Below, piece by piece: positions 42,125 through 51,892 of a stretch of DNA of 64,000 bases. The position numbers and the translations under genes are program-made. The notes below the pieces were generated by a model, which did no database searches, was not told the DNA's origin, and worked only from the letters and a program-made list of their open reading frames with translations. Location of the stretch: positions 2,976,501 to 3,040,500 of the forward strand of contig NZ_AP023247.1 of assembly GCF_016756535.1 (NCBI RefSeq), in the 5' to 3' direction. Each line of letters begins with the position of its first letter. Within the stretch, counting starts at the first letter, position 1. This DNA is from Mesorhizobium sp. 131-2-1. Its GTDB lineage: Bacteria; Pseudomonadota; Alphaproteobacteria; Rhizobiales; Rhizobiaceae.

Positions 42125-43292
42125 ATGGTCGCGGCGAGCGATGGCGAAGCGAGAACGCGATGGGCAGCACTGGCTGGAGTCACTACGGCGCTAGCCATGT
42201 TCGGTGCGGCGCAAGGGTTGAGCTATCCGCTGTTCACGCTGCTGATGCAGCGGCAAGGCCTGTCGCCGGCGCTGATCGGCCTCTCCGCCGCGATGATGCC
42301 GGTCGGCCTCATCCTGTCGGCGTCGTTCGTGCCGGCGGCCGTGCGTATGGTCGGTGCGCGCAACCTCGCAGTCGGCTGTTCGCTGATCGGCGCGCTCTGC
42401 TTCCTGGCGATCGGCTATCTGCAGAACTGGATCGCCTGGTACGTGCTGCGCTTCCTCGTCGGCGTGGTCATCAATCCGCTCTATGTGCTCGGCGAGGTCT
42501 GGGCGCTGTCGCTGGCGGCGCCGTCGCGCCGCGGCAGGGTGATGGGCGTGTTCAACGCGCTGATGGGGGCGGGGTACGCCGCCGGACCGCTGATCCTGAT
42601 CACGCTCGGCGCATCGGGCTGGCCGCCATTCATCGCCGCCATAGCGGGCTTTTGCCTGTGCGCGCTGATCTTGCGCGCCGTTTCCTCGCAACTCACCGGT
42701 TTCGAGGATGACGGCCAGGCTTCCGGCGGCATTGCCGGTTTCGCCAGGCTGGCGCCGGCTCTGCTGCTTGCGGTGCTGGTCTCGGGCGGTGCAGCAGAGC
42801 ACCTATGCGCTGATCCCGGTCTTCGGAACCGGCTACGGCCTGCCGGAGGCGAAGCTCGCGGCGCTGGTGACGGCGCTATCGGCGGGCAACATCCTGCTGC
42901 AGATTCCGCTCGGGCTGATGGCCGAGCGCTTCGGCGGCCGCGCCATGATCGTCTTTTGCGCGCTGGCGACCGCCGCCTGCGCGCTGTCGCTGCCATTGCT
43001 GATCACGACGCCGCTGGTCTGGCCGGTGCTGGTGGTGATGGGCGCAGTCGGCTACGGCGTCTACACGATGGCGCTGGTCGAACTCGGCAGCCGTTTCAAG
43101 GGAACGCTGCTTGTGGCCGGAAACGCCGCCTTCGCGCTGATGTGGGGCGCCGGCGGCATCGTCGGCCCGCCCGGCGCTGGCGCGCTGATGCAGGCGGTCG
43201 GCCCGCTCGGCCTGCCGGCGGTGATCGCCGGGCTCGATGCGCTGCTGGTGGGTTTCGCACTCTACAGATCGGCCAGTCGCCGAAGCTCCTGA
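42125..43292 (+). pseudogene. MFS transporter with a frameshift
   Basis: The first half (from ATG 42125 to about 42790) and the second half (to 43292) encode one 12-helix MFS protein but in different frames. The break is near 42785-42795, where LLLAVLVSG in one frame should run into VQQSTYALIPVFGTGYG in the other. The intact paralogue just downstream reads through this point (VVVAAGFEQAVLALLPVYGTHYG). A 2-base loss or 1-base gain explains it. It could be a recent mutation, a sequencing error or, less likely, programmed. Confidence 0.75.
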
Positions 43293-43382
43293 CAGGTTCT
43301 GGCTGGAGGAAGCAGTTTGCGCCAGGCGAGGGGCTTACCGCTGCCCAACCGAACGGCTAAGGCTGCCGGCGGAGGAAGGGCC

Positions 43383-44543
43383 ATGAGCGCCGCGGAAACG
43401 AACAGCGACGAGACGATGCAGTGGGCGGCGATCACTGGGGTGATCGCGACCGTCTCGGTCTTCGCCATCGCGCAAGGGCTCTCCTATCCACTGCTGAGCT
43501 TCATCCTGCAGCGCCAGGGCGTCTCGCCGGCGATGATCGGCCTTTCGGCGGCGATGACGCCGGTCGGTTTCATCCTGTCTTCGCCGCTGATCCCGGCGCT
43601 GGCGCGCCGCTTCGGGGCAGGGCGCACTGCGCTCACCTGTGCCGCGCTTTCTGCCCTGGTGTTGGCGCTGGTCGGCTGGACGCAGAATGTCTATCTGTGG
43701 GTTCCGCTCCGCTTCCTGATCGGCGTGGTGACCAATCCACTCTATGTGCTCAGCGAAATCTGGGTGATCGCACTCGCCCCGCCGTCGCGCCGCGGCCGCG
43801 TCATGGGCGTCTATTCGACCGTCATCTCGGCCGGCTTCGCGACGGGGCCGCTCTGCCTGCTGGCGGTCGGCACCGAAGGCTGGCCGCCATTCCTGGTCGG
43901 CATTTGCGCTTTCACCTTCTGCGGCGGCTGCCTGGCGCTGGTGCTTGGGCGCCTGCCCAAGGTCGACGAGGCCGGACAACAGGTTTCAGTGATCGGGTTC
44001 ATGCCGCAGGCATGGCTGCTGCTCGCCGCCGTGGTCGTGGCCGCCGGCTTCGAGCAGGCGGTGCTGGCGCTGCTGCCGGTCTACGGCACCCACTACGGCA
44101 TCGCCGAGGCGCGCATGTCGGCGCTGCTGTCGACGATGATCGCCGGCAACATTGCCATGCAGGTGCCGCTCGGCCTGCTGGCCGAGAGGCTGACAGCGCG
44201 GCTGGTGCGATTCCTGTGCGTGGCGCTGACCGTACTCGGCTGCGTGCTCTTGCCGCTGCTAATCGAGACGCCGCTGATCTGGCCGTGCGTGTTCATCTGG
44301 GGTGCTGTCTCCTACGGCATCTACACAATGTCGATCATCGAGCTCGGCGAGCGTTTTGCCGGCTCGGCGCTGGTTGCCGGCAATGCCGCGTTCTCGCTGA
44401 TGTGGGGCGTCGGCGGCATCCTCGTGCCGCCGCTCACCGGCGGCGTCATGGATGCGATCGGCGCCTCCGGCCTGCCGATCACGCTCGGCGCGATCTGCGC
44501 GGCGCTGGCGATGGCGAGCGTCATACGAAAGCGGTTAGTATAA
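43383..44543 (+). CDS. MFS transporter
   Basis: The 386-residue protein has 12 predicted membrane helices and the loop 2-3 region of MFS proteins (LIPALARRFGAGR). SRRGRVMGVYST is another conserved loop. It is a tandem paralogue of the frameshifted gene upstream and shares whole blocks with it (QGLSYPL, RQGVSPAMIGLSAAMTPVG). The pair belongs to small-molecule or drug efflux-type MFS carriers; the cargo is unknown. ATG 43383 follows GGAAGG. Confidence 0.8.
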   Translation: MSAAETNSDETMQWAAITGVIATVSVFAIAQGLSYPLLSFILQRQGVSPAMIGLSAAMTPVGFILSSPLIPALARRFGAGRTALTCAALSALVLALVGWTQNVYLWVPLRFLIGVVTNPLYVLSEIWVIALAPPSRRGRVMGVYSTVISAGFATGPLCLLAVGTEGWPPFLVGICAFTFCGGCLALVLGRLPKVDEAGQQVSVIGFMPQAWLLLAAVVVAAGFEQAVLALLPVYGTHYGIAEARMSALLSTMIAGNIAMQVPLGLLAERLTARLVRFLCVALTVLGCVLLPLLIETPLIWPCVFIWGAVSYGIYTMSIIELGERFAGSALVAGNAAFSLMWGVGGILVPPLTGGVMDAIGASGLPITLGAICAALAMASVIRKRLV

Positions 44544-44556
44544 GACCAGGTGCGCC

Positions 44557-45096
44557 TCAGTCGTCCTGCCGTCTGAAAATGGCCCAGAGATCGCAGTCGG
44601 CGTGGCGTTCCGGCGGATAATATTTGCTGCGCAATGCCCGCTGAATTTCCACGGCGCGTTCAAACTCCGGGATCAGTCCGACACTGGACAGTTCCGAATT
44701 CGCAAATGCTTCCGGAAAGCCACCGCAATTGGTCAATGCGCTGTTGCCGACGTCCTTGTCCATCAGATCGTAGCCAAGGAATGCAAACCCCTCCCAATTA
44801 AGGGAGCGTACTTCCTCCGAAGGTCGTCGGATCACTCCAAGAATGTTCAGCTTGCGCATGTCGTCGAGTTCGGAAAGGAGGAAGTCCAGATCCACGAAGA
44901 AATTGAGCATGTTGTCTTCGTGAACGATGTAGGGCCAGTGGGTATCCTTCGTTTCTGGGACCGCGAAGTGGCAGAGCATCCCGTCGAGCGTAGCGACCTC
45001 GGTGAGCTGAGTGAGGCCCGACCATTCGATATAGTTCTTCCACGCAGCGCCGTCGGATGGACCGAACTTCTCGGTCGCAATGTAGAGACGTTGCAT
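44557..45096 (-). CDS. Hypothetical protein, 179 residues
   Basis: The product starts MQRLYIATEKFGPSDGAAW. It has several Trp/Tyr residues and a stretch of alternating strands and helices, without a signal peptide or membrane segment. I do not recognise the family. Size and style resemble small stand-alone proteins of the toxin-immunity type, but nothing in the neighbourhood supports that. It converges with the MFS gene. Confidence 0.6.
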   Translation of the reverse strand: MQRLYIATEKFGPSDGAAWKNYIEWSGLTQLTEVATLDGMLCHFAVPETKDTHWPYIVHEDNMLNFFVDLDFLLSELDDMRKLNILGVIRRPSEEVRSLNWEGFAFLGYDLMDKDVGNSALTNCGGFPEAFANSELSSVGLIPEFERAVEIQRALRSKYYPPERHADCDLWAIFRRQDD

Positions 45097-45232
45097 GGCG
45101 TTTCTCGCTCCCCTGGCTGGAGCCTAGCTCCCACAGTCGCCGGTGCCGTTGGTTTTACGCATTCCGGTTGAATGTCGGTAGCGCCATGCCGATGTTTGTG
45201 GCACCGAGCGTGACGAATTTTTCGGAGACCAC

Positions 45233-47308
45233 ATGACCAAACCGATCGCACCAAGGCAGCAAGATGCAACTGGCGAGACCCAGGATCCTTTTCTCTGGCT
45301 AGAAGACCGAAACGGCAAGGAGGCGCTCGACTGGGTGCACGGCCAGAACGGGCTGACCGTCGCCGAATTGCAGGGCGATCCCGCCTACCAGGCTTCTTTC
45401 GAGACCGCGCTCGACCTGATGACGGCCGAGGACAACATCGCGGTCGGGGCAGCGATCAACGGCCATGTCTACAATTTCTGGCAGGACAAGACCAACGTGC
45501 TGGGCCTGTGGCGCCGCACGACGGTCGCGTCCTACAAGACCGACAAGCCCGAATGGGAGACGATCATCGATTTCGATGTGCTCTCGGCAAAAGAGGGCGT
45601 CAAATGGGTGTTCAGCGGCGCGAGCCGGCTTTACCCGGATTTCAGCCGCTGCCTGGTCAGCATGTCGCCGGACGGCGGCGATGCCAGCGAGATGCGCGAG
45701 TTCGACATCGCGGCGAAGTCCTTCGTCGAAGGCGGGTTTCGTGCGCCCGCTTCGAAGTCGGGTTTTTCCTGGCTGGACGAGGACACCGTCATCGTCTCGG
45801 CTGCTTTCGAGGAGGACGACAAGACCCAGTCCGGCTATCCGCGGGTGGTCAAGCTGTGGAAGCGCGGCACCACGCTGGAAGACGCCACTCCGATCTTCGA
45901 GGCCGACAAGCAGGACCTTGCAGCTGGCGGCGGCGTCGAGATCGATGGTGACCGGCGGCACCTGTTCCTGGCTCGCACCATCGATTTCTTCTCCTCGCAC
46001 AGTTTCCTGCGGCTCGCTTCCGGCGAGAACCGGCGCATTCCGCTGCCAGACGACGTGAGCGACACGGCGATCTTCCAGAGACAACTCGTCTTCGGCGTGC
46101 GCAGCGCCTGGACAGCGCCGGATGGCACGCGCTGCCTGCCCGACGGGCTCTATTCGGTGGATTTCGAACGCTGGATCGACACCAATACGCTGGGGCCGGT
46201 CGAAACCGTGCTCGCGCCGGCGCCTCGCGTCTCGATCGCCGGGCTTGCCCGCACCGAGCAGCGGCTGTTCATCAACCTGATGGACAATGTGCGCGGCAAG
46301 GTCGTGGCCTGCGACCGAACGGGCAAAAGCTGGTCGCTGAAGCCGGTTGGCCTGCCGGAAAACGGCAATGTCGGCATCAGTCATGCCGAGCATTTCGGCG
46401 CCAGCGTCTCCTTCTCCTTCACCGATTTCCTGACGCCGAGCTCGATCATCTGGTCGGACGACGATGGCGAGACGCTGAAGACGGTGAAGGCGCAGCCGGC
46501 GCGCTTCGATGCCTCGCCCTTCATTTCCGAACAGTTCGAGGCGCGCTCGAGGGACGGCACGATGATCCCTTATTTCGTGGTCAGGCGGCGCGACCGGAAC
46601 GGGCCGGTGCCGACGCTGCTTTACGGCTATGGCGGCTTCGAAGTGCCGCTCTTGCCCGGCTATGCCGGCGTGCGCGGCAGGCTGTGGCTGGAGAAGGGCA
46701 ACGCCTATGTGCAGGCCAACATCCGCGGCGGCGGCGAGTTCGGTCCGGCCTGGCACCAGGCGGCGCTGAAGGGCAACCGCCAGAAAGCCTTCGACGATTT
46801 CGCGGCGGTGGCCGAGGATCTCGTCAATCGCGGCATCACGACGGCGGCGCGGCTCGGCATCCAGGGCGGCTCGAATGGCGGCCTGCTGACCGGCACGTCA
46901 CTGACCCAGCGTCCCGAACTGTTCGGCGCTGTCATCATCGACGTGCCGCTGCTCGACATGCTGCGCTATACCGAACTGCCGCCGGGGGCTTCATGGATCG
47001 CGGAATATGGCGATCCGTCGAAGCCAGAAGAGGCGGCGTGGCTGGCAGCCTACTCGCCCTACCAGCACGTCGCCGCCGATGCCGCCTATCCGCCGGTGCT
47101 GCTGATGACTTCCACGGCCGACGACCGCGTCCATCCGGGCCATGCCCGCAAGATGGCGGCGCGCCTGCAGGCTGCCGGCCATACCAGGACGCTGCTCTTC
47201 GAGGAAACGGAGGGCGGGCATGGCGGACGCGGCGATCGTCGTCCGCAGGCCGCGCAAACGGCGATGCGCTATGTCTTTCTAGAGCGGGCGCTGGGCAGCA
47301 CGGCTTGA
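45233..47308 (+). CDS. S9 family prolyl oligopeptidase
   Basis: The 691-residue protein has an N-terminal seven-blade propeller (about 70-410) and a C-terminal alpha/beta hydrolase domain. The catalytic Ser is in GGSNGG (about 546), the Asp in STADDRVHPGH (about 628) and the His in EGGHGG (about 663). It would cleave proline-containing peptides in the cytoplasm; no signal peptide is present. The length is normal for bacterial family members. ATG 45233 follows GGAG within 8 bp. It stands alone between divergent and downstream units. Confidence 0.85.
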   Translation: MTKPIAPRQQDATGETQDPFLWLEDRNGKEALDWVHGQNGLTVAELQGDPAYQASFETALDLMTAEDNIAVGAAINGHVYNFWQDKTNVLGLWRRTTVASYKTDKPEWETIIDFDVLSAKEGVKWVFSGASRLYPDFSRCLVSMSPDGGDASEMREFDIAAKSFVEGGFRAPASKSGFSWLDEDTVIVSAAFEEDDKTQSGYPRVVKLWKRGTTLEDATPIFEADKQDLAAGGGVEIDGDRRHLFLARTIDFFSSHSFLRLASGENRRIPLPDDVSDTAIFQRQLVFGVRSAWTAPDGTRCLPDGLYSVDFERWIDTNTLGPVETVLAPAPRVSIAGLARTEQRLFINLMDNVRGKVVACDRTGKSWSLKPVGLPENGNVGISHAEHFGASVSFSFTDFLTPSSIIWSDDDGETLKTVKAQPARFDASPFISEQFEARSRDGTMIPYFVVRRRDRNGPVPTLLYGYGGFEVPLLPGYAGVRGRLWLEKGNAYVQANIRGGGEFGPAWHQAALKGNRQKAFDDFAAVAEDLVNRGITTAARLGIQGGSNGGLLTGTSLTQRPELFGAVIIDVPLLDMLRYTELPPGASWIAEYGDPSKPEEAAWLAAYSPYQHVAADAAYPPVLLMTSTADDRVHPGHARKMAARLQAAGHTRTLLFEETEGGHGGRGDRRPQAAQTAMRYVFLERALGSTA

Positions 47309-47513
47309 ATTCAAGGCCACAGGCGGCTTAAGGTGCCGCCATGGCTCGCATGAAGACATCTGGCGCCGTTCGGGGCGCGGTGACACCGTCACCGCGCACG
47401 CTTCGTGCCGAGCTGCTCAGGCTTTGCGCCCGCATCGGCTATTCGCCGCCCGCCTGCCTCTGACGAATCCGCCCCGGCGCCCGCCGGATTGATTCAAGAG
47501 GAAAGATAAATCC

Positions 47514-48893
47514 ATGACCTATCAGAATTATTCGCTGAAGCAGCTTCAGCAGATCGACGCCGCGCATCATCTTCATCCGTTCACCGATCACAAGGAGCTG
47601 CGCGAGATCGGCTCGCGCATCATCACCCGCGCCGACGGGCCGTTCATTTACGATGCCGAAGGGACCGAGATCCTCGACGGCATGGCCGGCCTTTGGTGCG
47701 TCAATGTCGGCTATGGCCGCAATGAGCTGGCCGAGGCCGCCTATGCGCAGATGAAGGAGCTGCCCTACTACAATTCCTTCTTCAAATGCTCGACGCCGAC
47801 GCCGGTGCTGTTGTCGAAGAAACTGGCGGAACTGGCGCCGAAGCATGTCAGCCAGGTGTTCTACGGCTCGTCCGGTTCGGAGGCCAACGACACGGCACTC
47901 AGGCTCGTGCGCCACTACTGGGCGCTCGAAGGCAAGCCGGAGAAGAACCGCGTCATCTCGCGCAAGATGGGCTATCACGGTTCGACCATTGCCGGCACCT
48001 CGCTCGGCGGCATGGAGCCGATGCACAAGCAACTCGGCGGCGCCGTTCCCAACATCGTCCATGTGATGATGCCCTATGCCTACGAGCTCGCACTGCCCGG
48101 CGAAAGCGACCATGATTTCGGCCTGCGCGCCGCCAAGGCCGTCGAGGACGCCATCCTCGAAGCCGGAGCCGACAAGGTGGCCGCCTTCATCGGCGAGCCG
48201 GTGATGGGCGCCGGCGGGGTCAAGATCCCGCCGATGAGCTACTGGCCTGAGGTGCAGCGCATCTGCCGCAAGTATGACGTGCTCCTGATGCTGGACGAGG
48301 TGATCACCGGCTATGGCCGCACCGGCGAATGGTTCGCGGCGCAGACTTTTGGCATCGAGCCCGACACCATCACCACGGCCAAGGCGCTGACCTCCGGCTA
48401 CCAGCCGCTGTCAGCGCTGCTGGTTTGCGATCGCATCGCGGCGACGCTGGTCGAGAAGGGCGGCGAGTTCTACCACGGCTACACCTATTCCGGTCACCCT
48501 GTGGCGTGCGCCGTGGCGCTGAAGAACCTCGAGATCATCGAGCGCGAAGGCCTGGTCGAGCGGGTCAGGAACGACACCGGTCCCTATTTCGCCCAGGCGC
48601 TGCAGGAGCGCATCGCCGGGCACAATCTGGTCGGCGAGGTGCGCTCGATCGGGCTGATGGGGGCGATCGAGATCGTCAAGGACAAGGCGACCAAGGAACG
48701 CTTCCTGCCGTCTGGCAGTGCCGCCGTCGTCGTGCGTGACCATGCGATCGCGCAAGGCATGATGCTGCGCGCCACCGGCGACACGATGATCCTGTCGCCG
48801 CCGCTGATCTGGACGCGCGACACGGTCGATATGGCCTGCGAGCGCATCGCCAAGGCGCTCGATCTTGCGGAGGCCGACCTCCGCAAGCGCTGA
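47514..48893 (+). CDS. Class III omega-amino acid/putrescine-pyruvate transaminase
   Basis: The 459-residue protein is a PLP enzyme with the Lys in TTAKALTSGYQP (about 288), GSSGSEANDTALRL (about 120) and MLDEVITGYGRTG (about 260). It starts MTYQNYSLKQLQQIDAAHHLHPFTDH split by description. Members of this subgroup (SpuC-like) move amino groups from putrescine or beta-alanine-type amines to pyruvate. AGAGGAAAG precedes the ATG. The exact donor cannot be told from sequence alone. Confidence 0.8.
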   Translation: MTYQNYSLKQLQQIDAAHHLHPFTDHKELREIGSRIITRADGPFIYDAEGTEILDGMAGLWCVNVGYGRNELAEAAYAQMKELPYYNSFFKCSTPTPVLLSKKLAELAPKHVSQVFYGSSGSEANDTALRLVRHYWALEGKPEKNRVISRKMGYHGSTIAGTSLGGMEPMHKQLGGAVPNIVHVMMPYAYELALPGESDHDFGLRAAKAVEDAILEAGADKVAAFIGEPVMGAGGVKIPPMSYWPEVQRICRKYDVLLMLDEVITGYGRTGEWFAAQTFGIEPDTITTAKALTSGYQPLSALLVCDRIAATLVEKGGEFYHGYTYSGHPVACAVALKNLEIIEREGLVERVRNDTGPYFAQALQERIAGHNLVGEVRSIGLMGAIEIVKDKATKERFLPSGSAAVVVRDHAIAQGMMLRATGDTMILSPPLIWTRDTVDMACERIAKALDLAEADLRKR

Positions 48894-49208
48894 GCCGCAA
48901 GTTTTGCCGGGCGCCCCAGAAACGGGGCGCTCGGCGCCCTCTGATCAAGTGCGAAACGCAAAAACCGCGCTCCAACGGGAACGCGGCTTTGCCAGATACG
49001 CATGGCGTTTCGCTACGAGCGTACTTGCGAAACTTACGGGCTCCGGTACGCGAGACCTGATCCGGAGCGCCGGGCGGATGCGATATGTCCGCCTCGCAGT
49101 CCGTTTTATAGGCACATCGTTACCGGCGGGTTATCGAGACCTTAAGCAAATCTAAATTTGCCGGTTTTCGGCAAAAAAATCTGCTAATAAGCCTTTCAAA
49201 GCAGGATG
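48894..49208. other. Intergenic region with hairpins
   Basis: No gene is supported. GCGCCCC and GGGGCGC (48911-48930) make a hairpin just after the transaminase stop. A second stem, TTTGCCG/CGGCAAA (49157-49163 and 49169-49175), lies 34 bp after the mmsB stop on the minus strand with T-rich flanks, and probably ends that operon. The middle part shows no clear structure. Confidence 0.45.
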
Positions 49209-50093
49209 TTACGCCGGATCGCCGCGCAGGAAATTTATAATGCCGGAAAAATCGGCGCCGGCATTCCCCTGCGCGTTGAACAGCGCGTAGAGCTGCGTCG
49301 CCTCGGCACCGAGCGGCGTCACCGCGCCAGCACCTTGCGCTGCCTCCTGCGACAGCTTCAAGTCCTTCAGCATGAGGGCCGCGGCGAAGCCTGGCTTGTA
49401 GTCGCGGTTGGCGGGCGAGGCCGGCACCGGGCCAGGCACGGGGCAATATGTGGTGAGCGACCAGCATTGCCCCGACGAGGTAGAGGCGACGTCGAACAGC
49501 GCTTGGTGCGACAGCCCGAGCTTTTCCGCCAGCACGAAGGCTTCGGCGACGCCGATCATCGAGATGCCGAGGATCATGTTGTTGCAGATCTTGGCCGCCT
49601 GGCCGGCGCCGTCATCGCCGCAATGGACGATGCGGCCAGCCATCGGTTTGAGGATAGGCTCCGCCGCCGCGAAGGCGTCCTTCGAGCCGCCGGCCATGAA
49701 GGTCAGCGTGCCGGCGGTGGCGCCGCCGGTGCCGCCGGAGACCGGCGAGTCGATCGACAGCAGGCCGTGTTTGCTGGCGACGGCATGGGCCTTGCGGGCC
49801 GATTCGACATCGATGGTCGAGGAATCGATGAACAGCGCGCCCTTCTTCGCCTTGGGTGCGATGTCCCCGTAGACCGACAGCACATGCTTGCCGGCCGGCA
49901 GCATGGTGATGACGACGTCGGCGTCCTTAACCGCAGCGATTGCATTGGCCATCACGGTCACGCCGTGCTCTTTCGCAACAGCCAGGTTCTCGGGAACGAG
50001 ATCGAAGCCCAGCACCGCATGCCCTGCCTTGACCAGGTTAGCGGCCATCGGATTGCCCATATTGCCGAGGCCGATGAAGGCGATGGTGGTCAT
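49209..50093 (-). CDS. mmsB: 3-hydroxyisobutyrate dehydrogenase
   Basis: The 294-residue protein has the N-terminal NAD motif FIGLGNMGNPMAANL, substrate-binding DSPVSGGTGGA (about 115) and the catalytic Lys in GAGQAAKICNNM (about 170). It oxidises 3-hydroxyisobutyrate to methylmalonate semialdehyde in valine breakdown. The isobutyryl-CoA dehydrogenase gene lies upstream on the same strand, separated by the four-helix-bundle module. The latter seems to have split a valine operon. Confidence 0.88.
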   Translation of the reverse strand: MTTIAFIGLGNMGNPMAANLVKAGHAVLGFDLVPENLAVAKEHGVTVMANAIAAVKDADVVITMLPAGKHVLSVYGDIAPKAKKGALFIDSSTIDVESARKAHAVASKHGLLSIDSPVSGGTGGATAGTLTFMAGGSKDAFAAAEPILKPMAGRIVHCGDDGAGQAAKICNNMILGISMIGVAEAFVLAEKLGLSHQALFDVASTSSGQCWSLTTYCPVPGPVPASPANRDYKPGFAAALMLKDLKLSQEAAQGAGAVTPLGAEATQLYALFNAQGNAGADFSGIINFLRGDPA

Positions 50094-50116
50094 GACGGCG
50101 CTCCGTGACTTGGGGT

Positions 50117-50165
<49 letters not shown>

Positions 50166-50167
50166 GG

Positions 50168-50536
50168 CTATTCGGGCGCAAGTTTGCTTATGAGTTGGCG
50201 AAGCATTTTTCCGATGGCCTCGGATACTGACAGCAACTGATAGGCCTGATCACGCGTGGCTAGACCGACGCGTTCAGCGATCTGGAGGTGCGTCTCGAAC
50301 TCTTTCAACGAACCTTGAGCAATCCTGAGAAATTGCTGATAAGAGCCTCTGTTGTCTCGTCCATAGCCTTCCGCGATGTTTGCGGGGATAGAGGTAGCCG
50401 AGCGGCGGATCTGGCTGGTCAACCCATACAATTCCTCTTTTGGCCGTGCCTTGGTTACGGAGTAGGTGGCGACGGCCAGATCCATCGCCTGCTGCCACAC
50501 GATAAGATCCTTGTACGAATTGATCTTGCCGGTCAT
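50168..50536 (-). CDS. Four-helix-bundle protein (23S rRNA intervening-sequence type)
   Basis: The 122-residue protein has YKDLIVWQQAMDLAVATY, LTSQIRRSATSIPANIAEGYGR and FLRIAQGSLKEFETHLQIA, the signature of the four-helix-bundle family first seen in 23S rRNA intervening sequences. Members form pentameric bundles; their role is unknown. The gene is bracketed on both sides by inverted arrays of one heptamer, with the 5' array ending 11 bp from the ATG. It lacks a good ribosome-binding site. It interrupts the mmsB/isobutyryl-CoA dehydrogenase pair. Confidence 0.85.
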   Translation of the reverse strand: MTGKINSYKDLIVWQQAMDLAVATYSVTKARPKEELYGLTSQIRRSATSIPANIAEGYGRDNRGSYQQFLRIAQGSLKEFETHLQIAERVGLATRDQAYQLLSVSEAIGKMLRQLISKLAPE

Positions 50537-50543
50537 CGTTTTC

Positions 50544-50585
<42 letters not shown>

Positions 50586-50587
50586 CT

Positions 50588-51754
50588 TTACCGGCCGATC
50601 AGCGCGCGCGCGATGATGACGCGCATGATCTCGTTCGTGCCTTCGAGGATCTGGTGGACACGCAGATCGCGCACCAGCTTCTCGACGCCGTAATCGTGCA
50701 GATAGCCATAGCCGCCATGCAATTGCAGCGCTTCGTTGGCCACATTGAAGCCGACATCTGTGACGAAGCGCTTGGCCATCGCCGACCATTTGCCGGCATC
50801 CGGCGCCTTGCGGTCGAGCTTCGAGGCGGCGGCGTAGAGGAAAATGCGCGCCGCCTGCAATTCGGTCTCCATGTCGGCGAGCCTGAACTGCAGCGCCTGG
50901 AACTGGTTGATCTTCGAGCCGAAGGCCTTGCGCTCGGCTGTATAGGACAAAGCCTTGTCAAGCGCCGACTGCGCGCCGCCGAGCGAGCAGGCGGCGATGT
51001 TGAGACGGCCGCCATCGAGGCCGGCCATGGCGATGCCGAAGCCTGCGCCTTCCGTGGCAAGCAGGTTTTCGGCTGGCACCTTGCAATCCTCAAAGATGAC
51101 CTGGCGGGTCGACTGCATGTGCCAGCCCATCTTGTGCTCGTTGGCGCCGAAGGAGAGACCGGGCGCGTCCTTAGGCACGACAAAGGTCGAGATGCCTTTC
51201 GGCCCGTCGACGCCGGTGCGCGCCATAACGACATAGATGTCGCTGTCGCCGGCGCCGGAGATGAACTGCTTGGCGCCGTTCAGCACATAGTCGCCGCCGT
51301 CTTTAACCGCGCGCGTCTTCAGCGCCGCGGCGTCCGAGCCGGAGCCGGGTTCGGTCAGGCAATAGCTCGCCAGCCAGTCCATCAAGGTCAGCTTCGGCAG
51401 GAAGCGTTGGCGCTGCTCCTCGCTGCCGAATCGGTCGATCATCGACGCGGCCATGTTGTGGATCGAGATGAACGAGGAGAAGGCCGGATCGGCGCGGGCG
51501 AGTGCCTCGAAGATCAGTACGGCGTCGAGCCTCCCGAGGGCCGAGCCGCCGACATCGTCGCGGACATAGATGCCGCCTAGGCCGAGCGGCCCCGTTTCGC
51601 GAATCACGTCGGCCGGGAAATGCTTCGCCCGGTCCCAGTCGAGCGCGTTCGGCGCGACACGGTCGGCGGCGAAGGCCTCGGCCATTTCCTGTATGGCGCG
51701 CTGCTCCTCGTTGAGTTCGAACTGGCTGGTGCTCGCATCGACCGCGGCGTCCAT
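50588..51754 (-). CDS. Acyl-CoA dehydrogenase, isobutyryl-CoA dehydrogenase-like
   Basis: The 388-residue protein has the ACAD layout: N-terminal helices, YCLTEPGSGSDAAAL (about 132) and a C-terminal domain with LHGGYGYL. The catalytic Glu is in LEGTNEIMRVI (about 372). The position of the Glu and the mmsB neighbour suit isobutyryl-CoA dehydrogenase of valine catabolism. Other short/branched acyl-CoAs are possible. Its stop is 5 bp from the inverted heptamer array. Confidence 0.82.
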   Translation of the reverse strand: MDAAVDASTSQFELNEEQRAIQEMAEAFAADRVAPNALDWDRAKHFPADVIRETGPLGLGGIYVRDDVGGSALGRLDAVLIFEALARADPAFSSFISIHNMAASMIDRFGSEEQRQRFLPKLTLMDWLASYCLTEPGSGSDAAALKTRAVKDGGDYVLNGAKQFISGAGDSDIYVVMARTGVDGPKGISTFVVPKDAPGLSFGANEHKMGWHMQSTRQVIFEDCKVPAENLLATEGAGFGIAMAGLDGGRLNIAACSLGGAQSALDKALSYTAERKAFGSKINQFQALQFRLADMETELQAARIFLYAAASKLDRKAPDAGKWSAMAKRFVTDVGFNVANEALQLHGGYGYLHDYGVEKLVRDLRVHQILEGTNEIMRVIIARALIGR

Positions 51755-51892
51755 GGCGTGCTCCCTGTCGTTTTAGGCCTTCTGGCCTGTCGTTTTTGGC
51801 TTTGCGCGCCATTCAATCTAGACCAATGATGCCGCCGCGCAACCCGCCCGCGTACGCACCGGCTGTGCATGGATCGACCAACGGAGCATGGC

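Noticed and set aside
47341..47463. A 40-residue frame (MARMKTSGAVRGAV...) before the transaminase
   Set aside because: A weak AAGGTG precedes the ATG, but there is no recognisable feature and composition is not clearly coding.
51767..51793. GTCGT pair upstream of the cupin gene as another regulon site
   Set aside because: Spacing is 22 bp, both half-sites deviate from GTCGC, and they are part of a local GGCCT/GTCGTTTT duplication.
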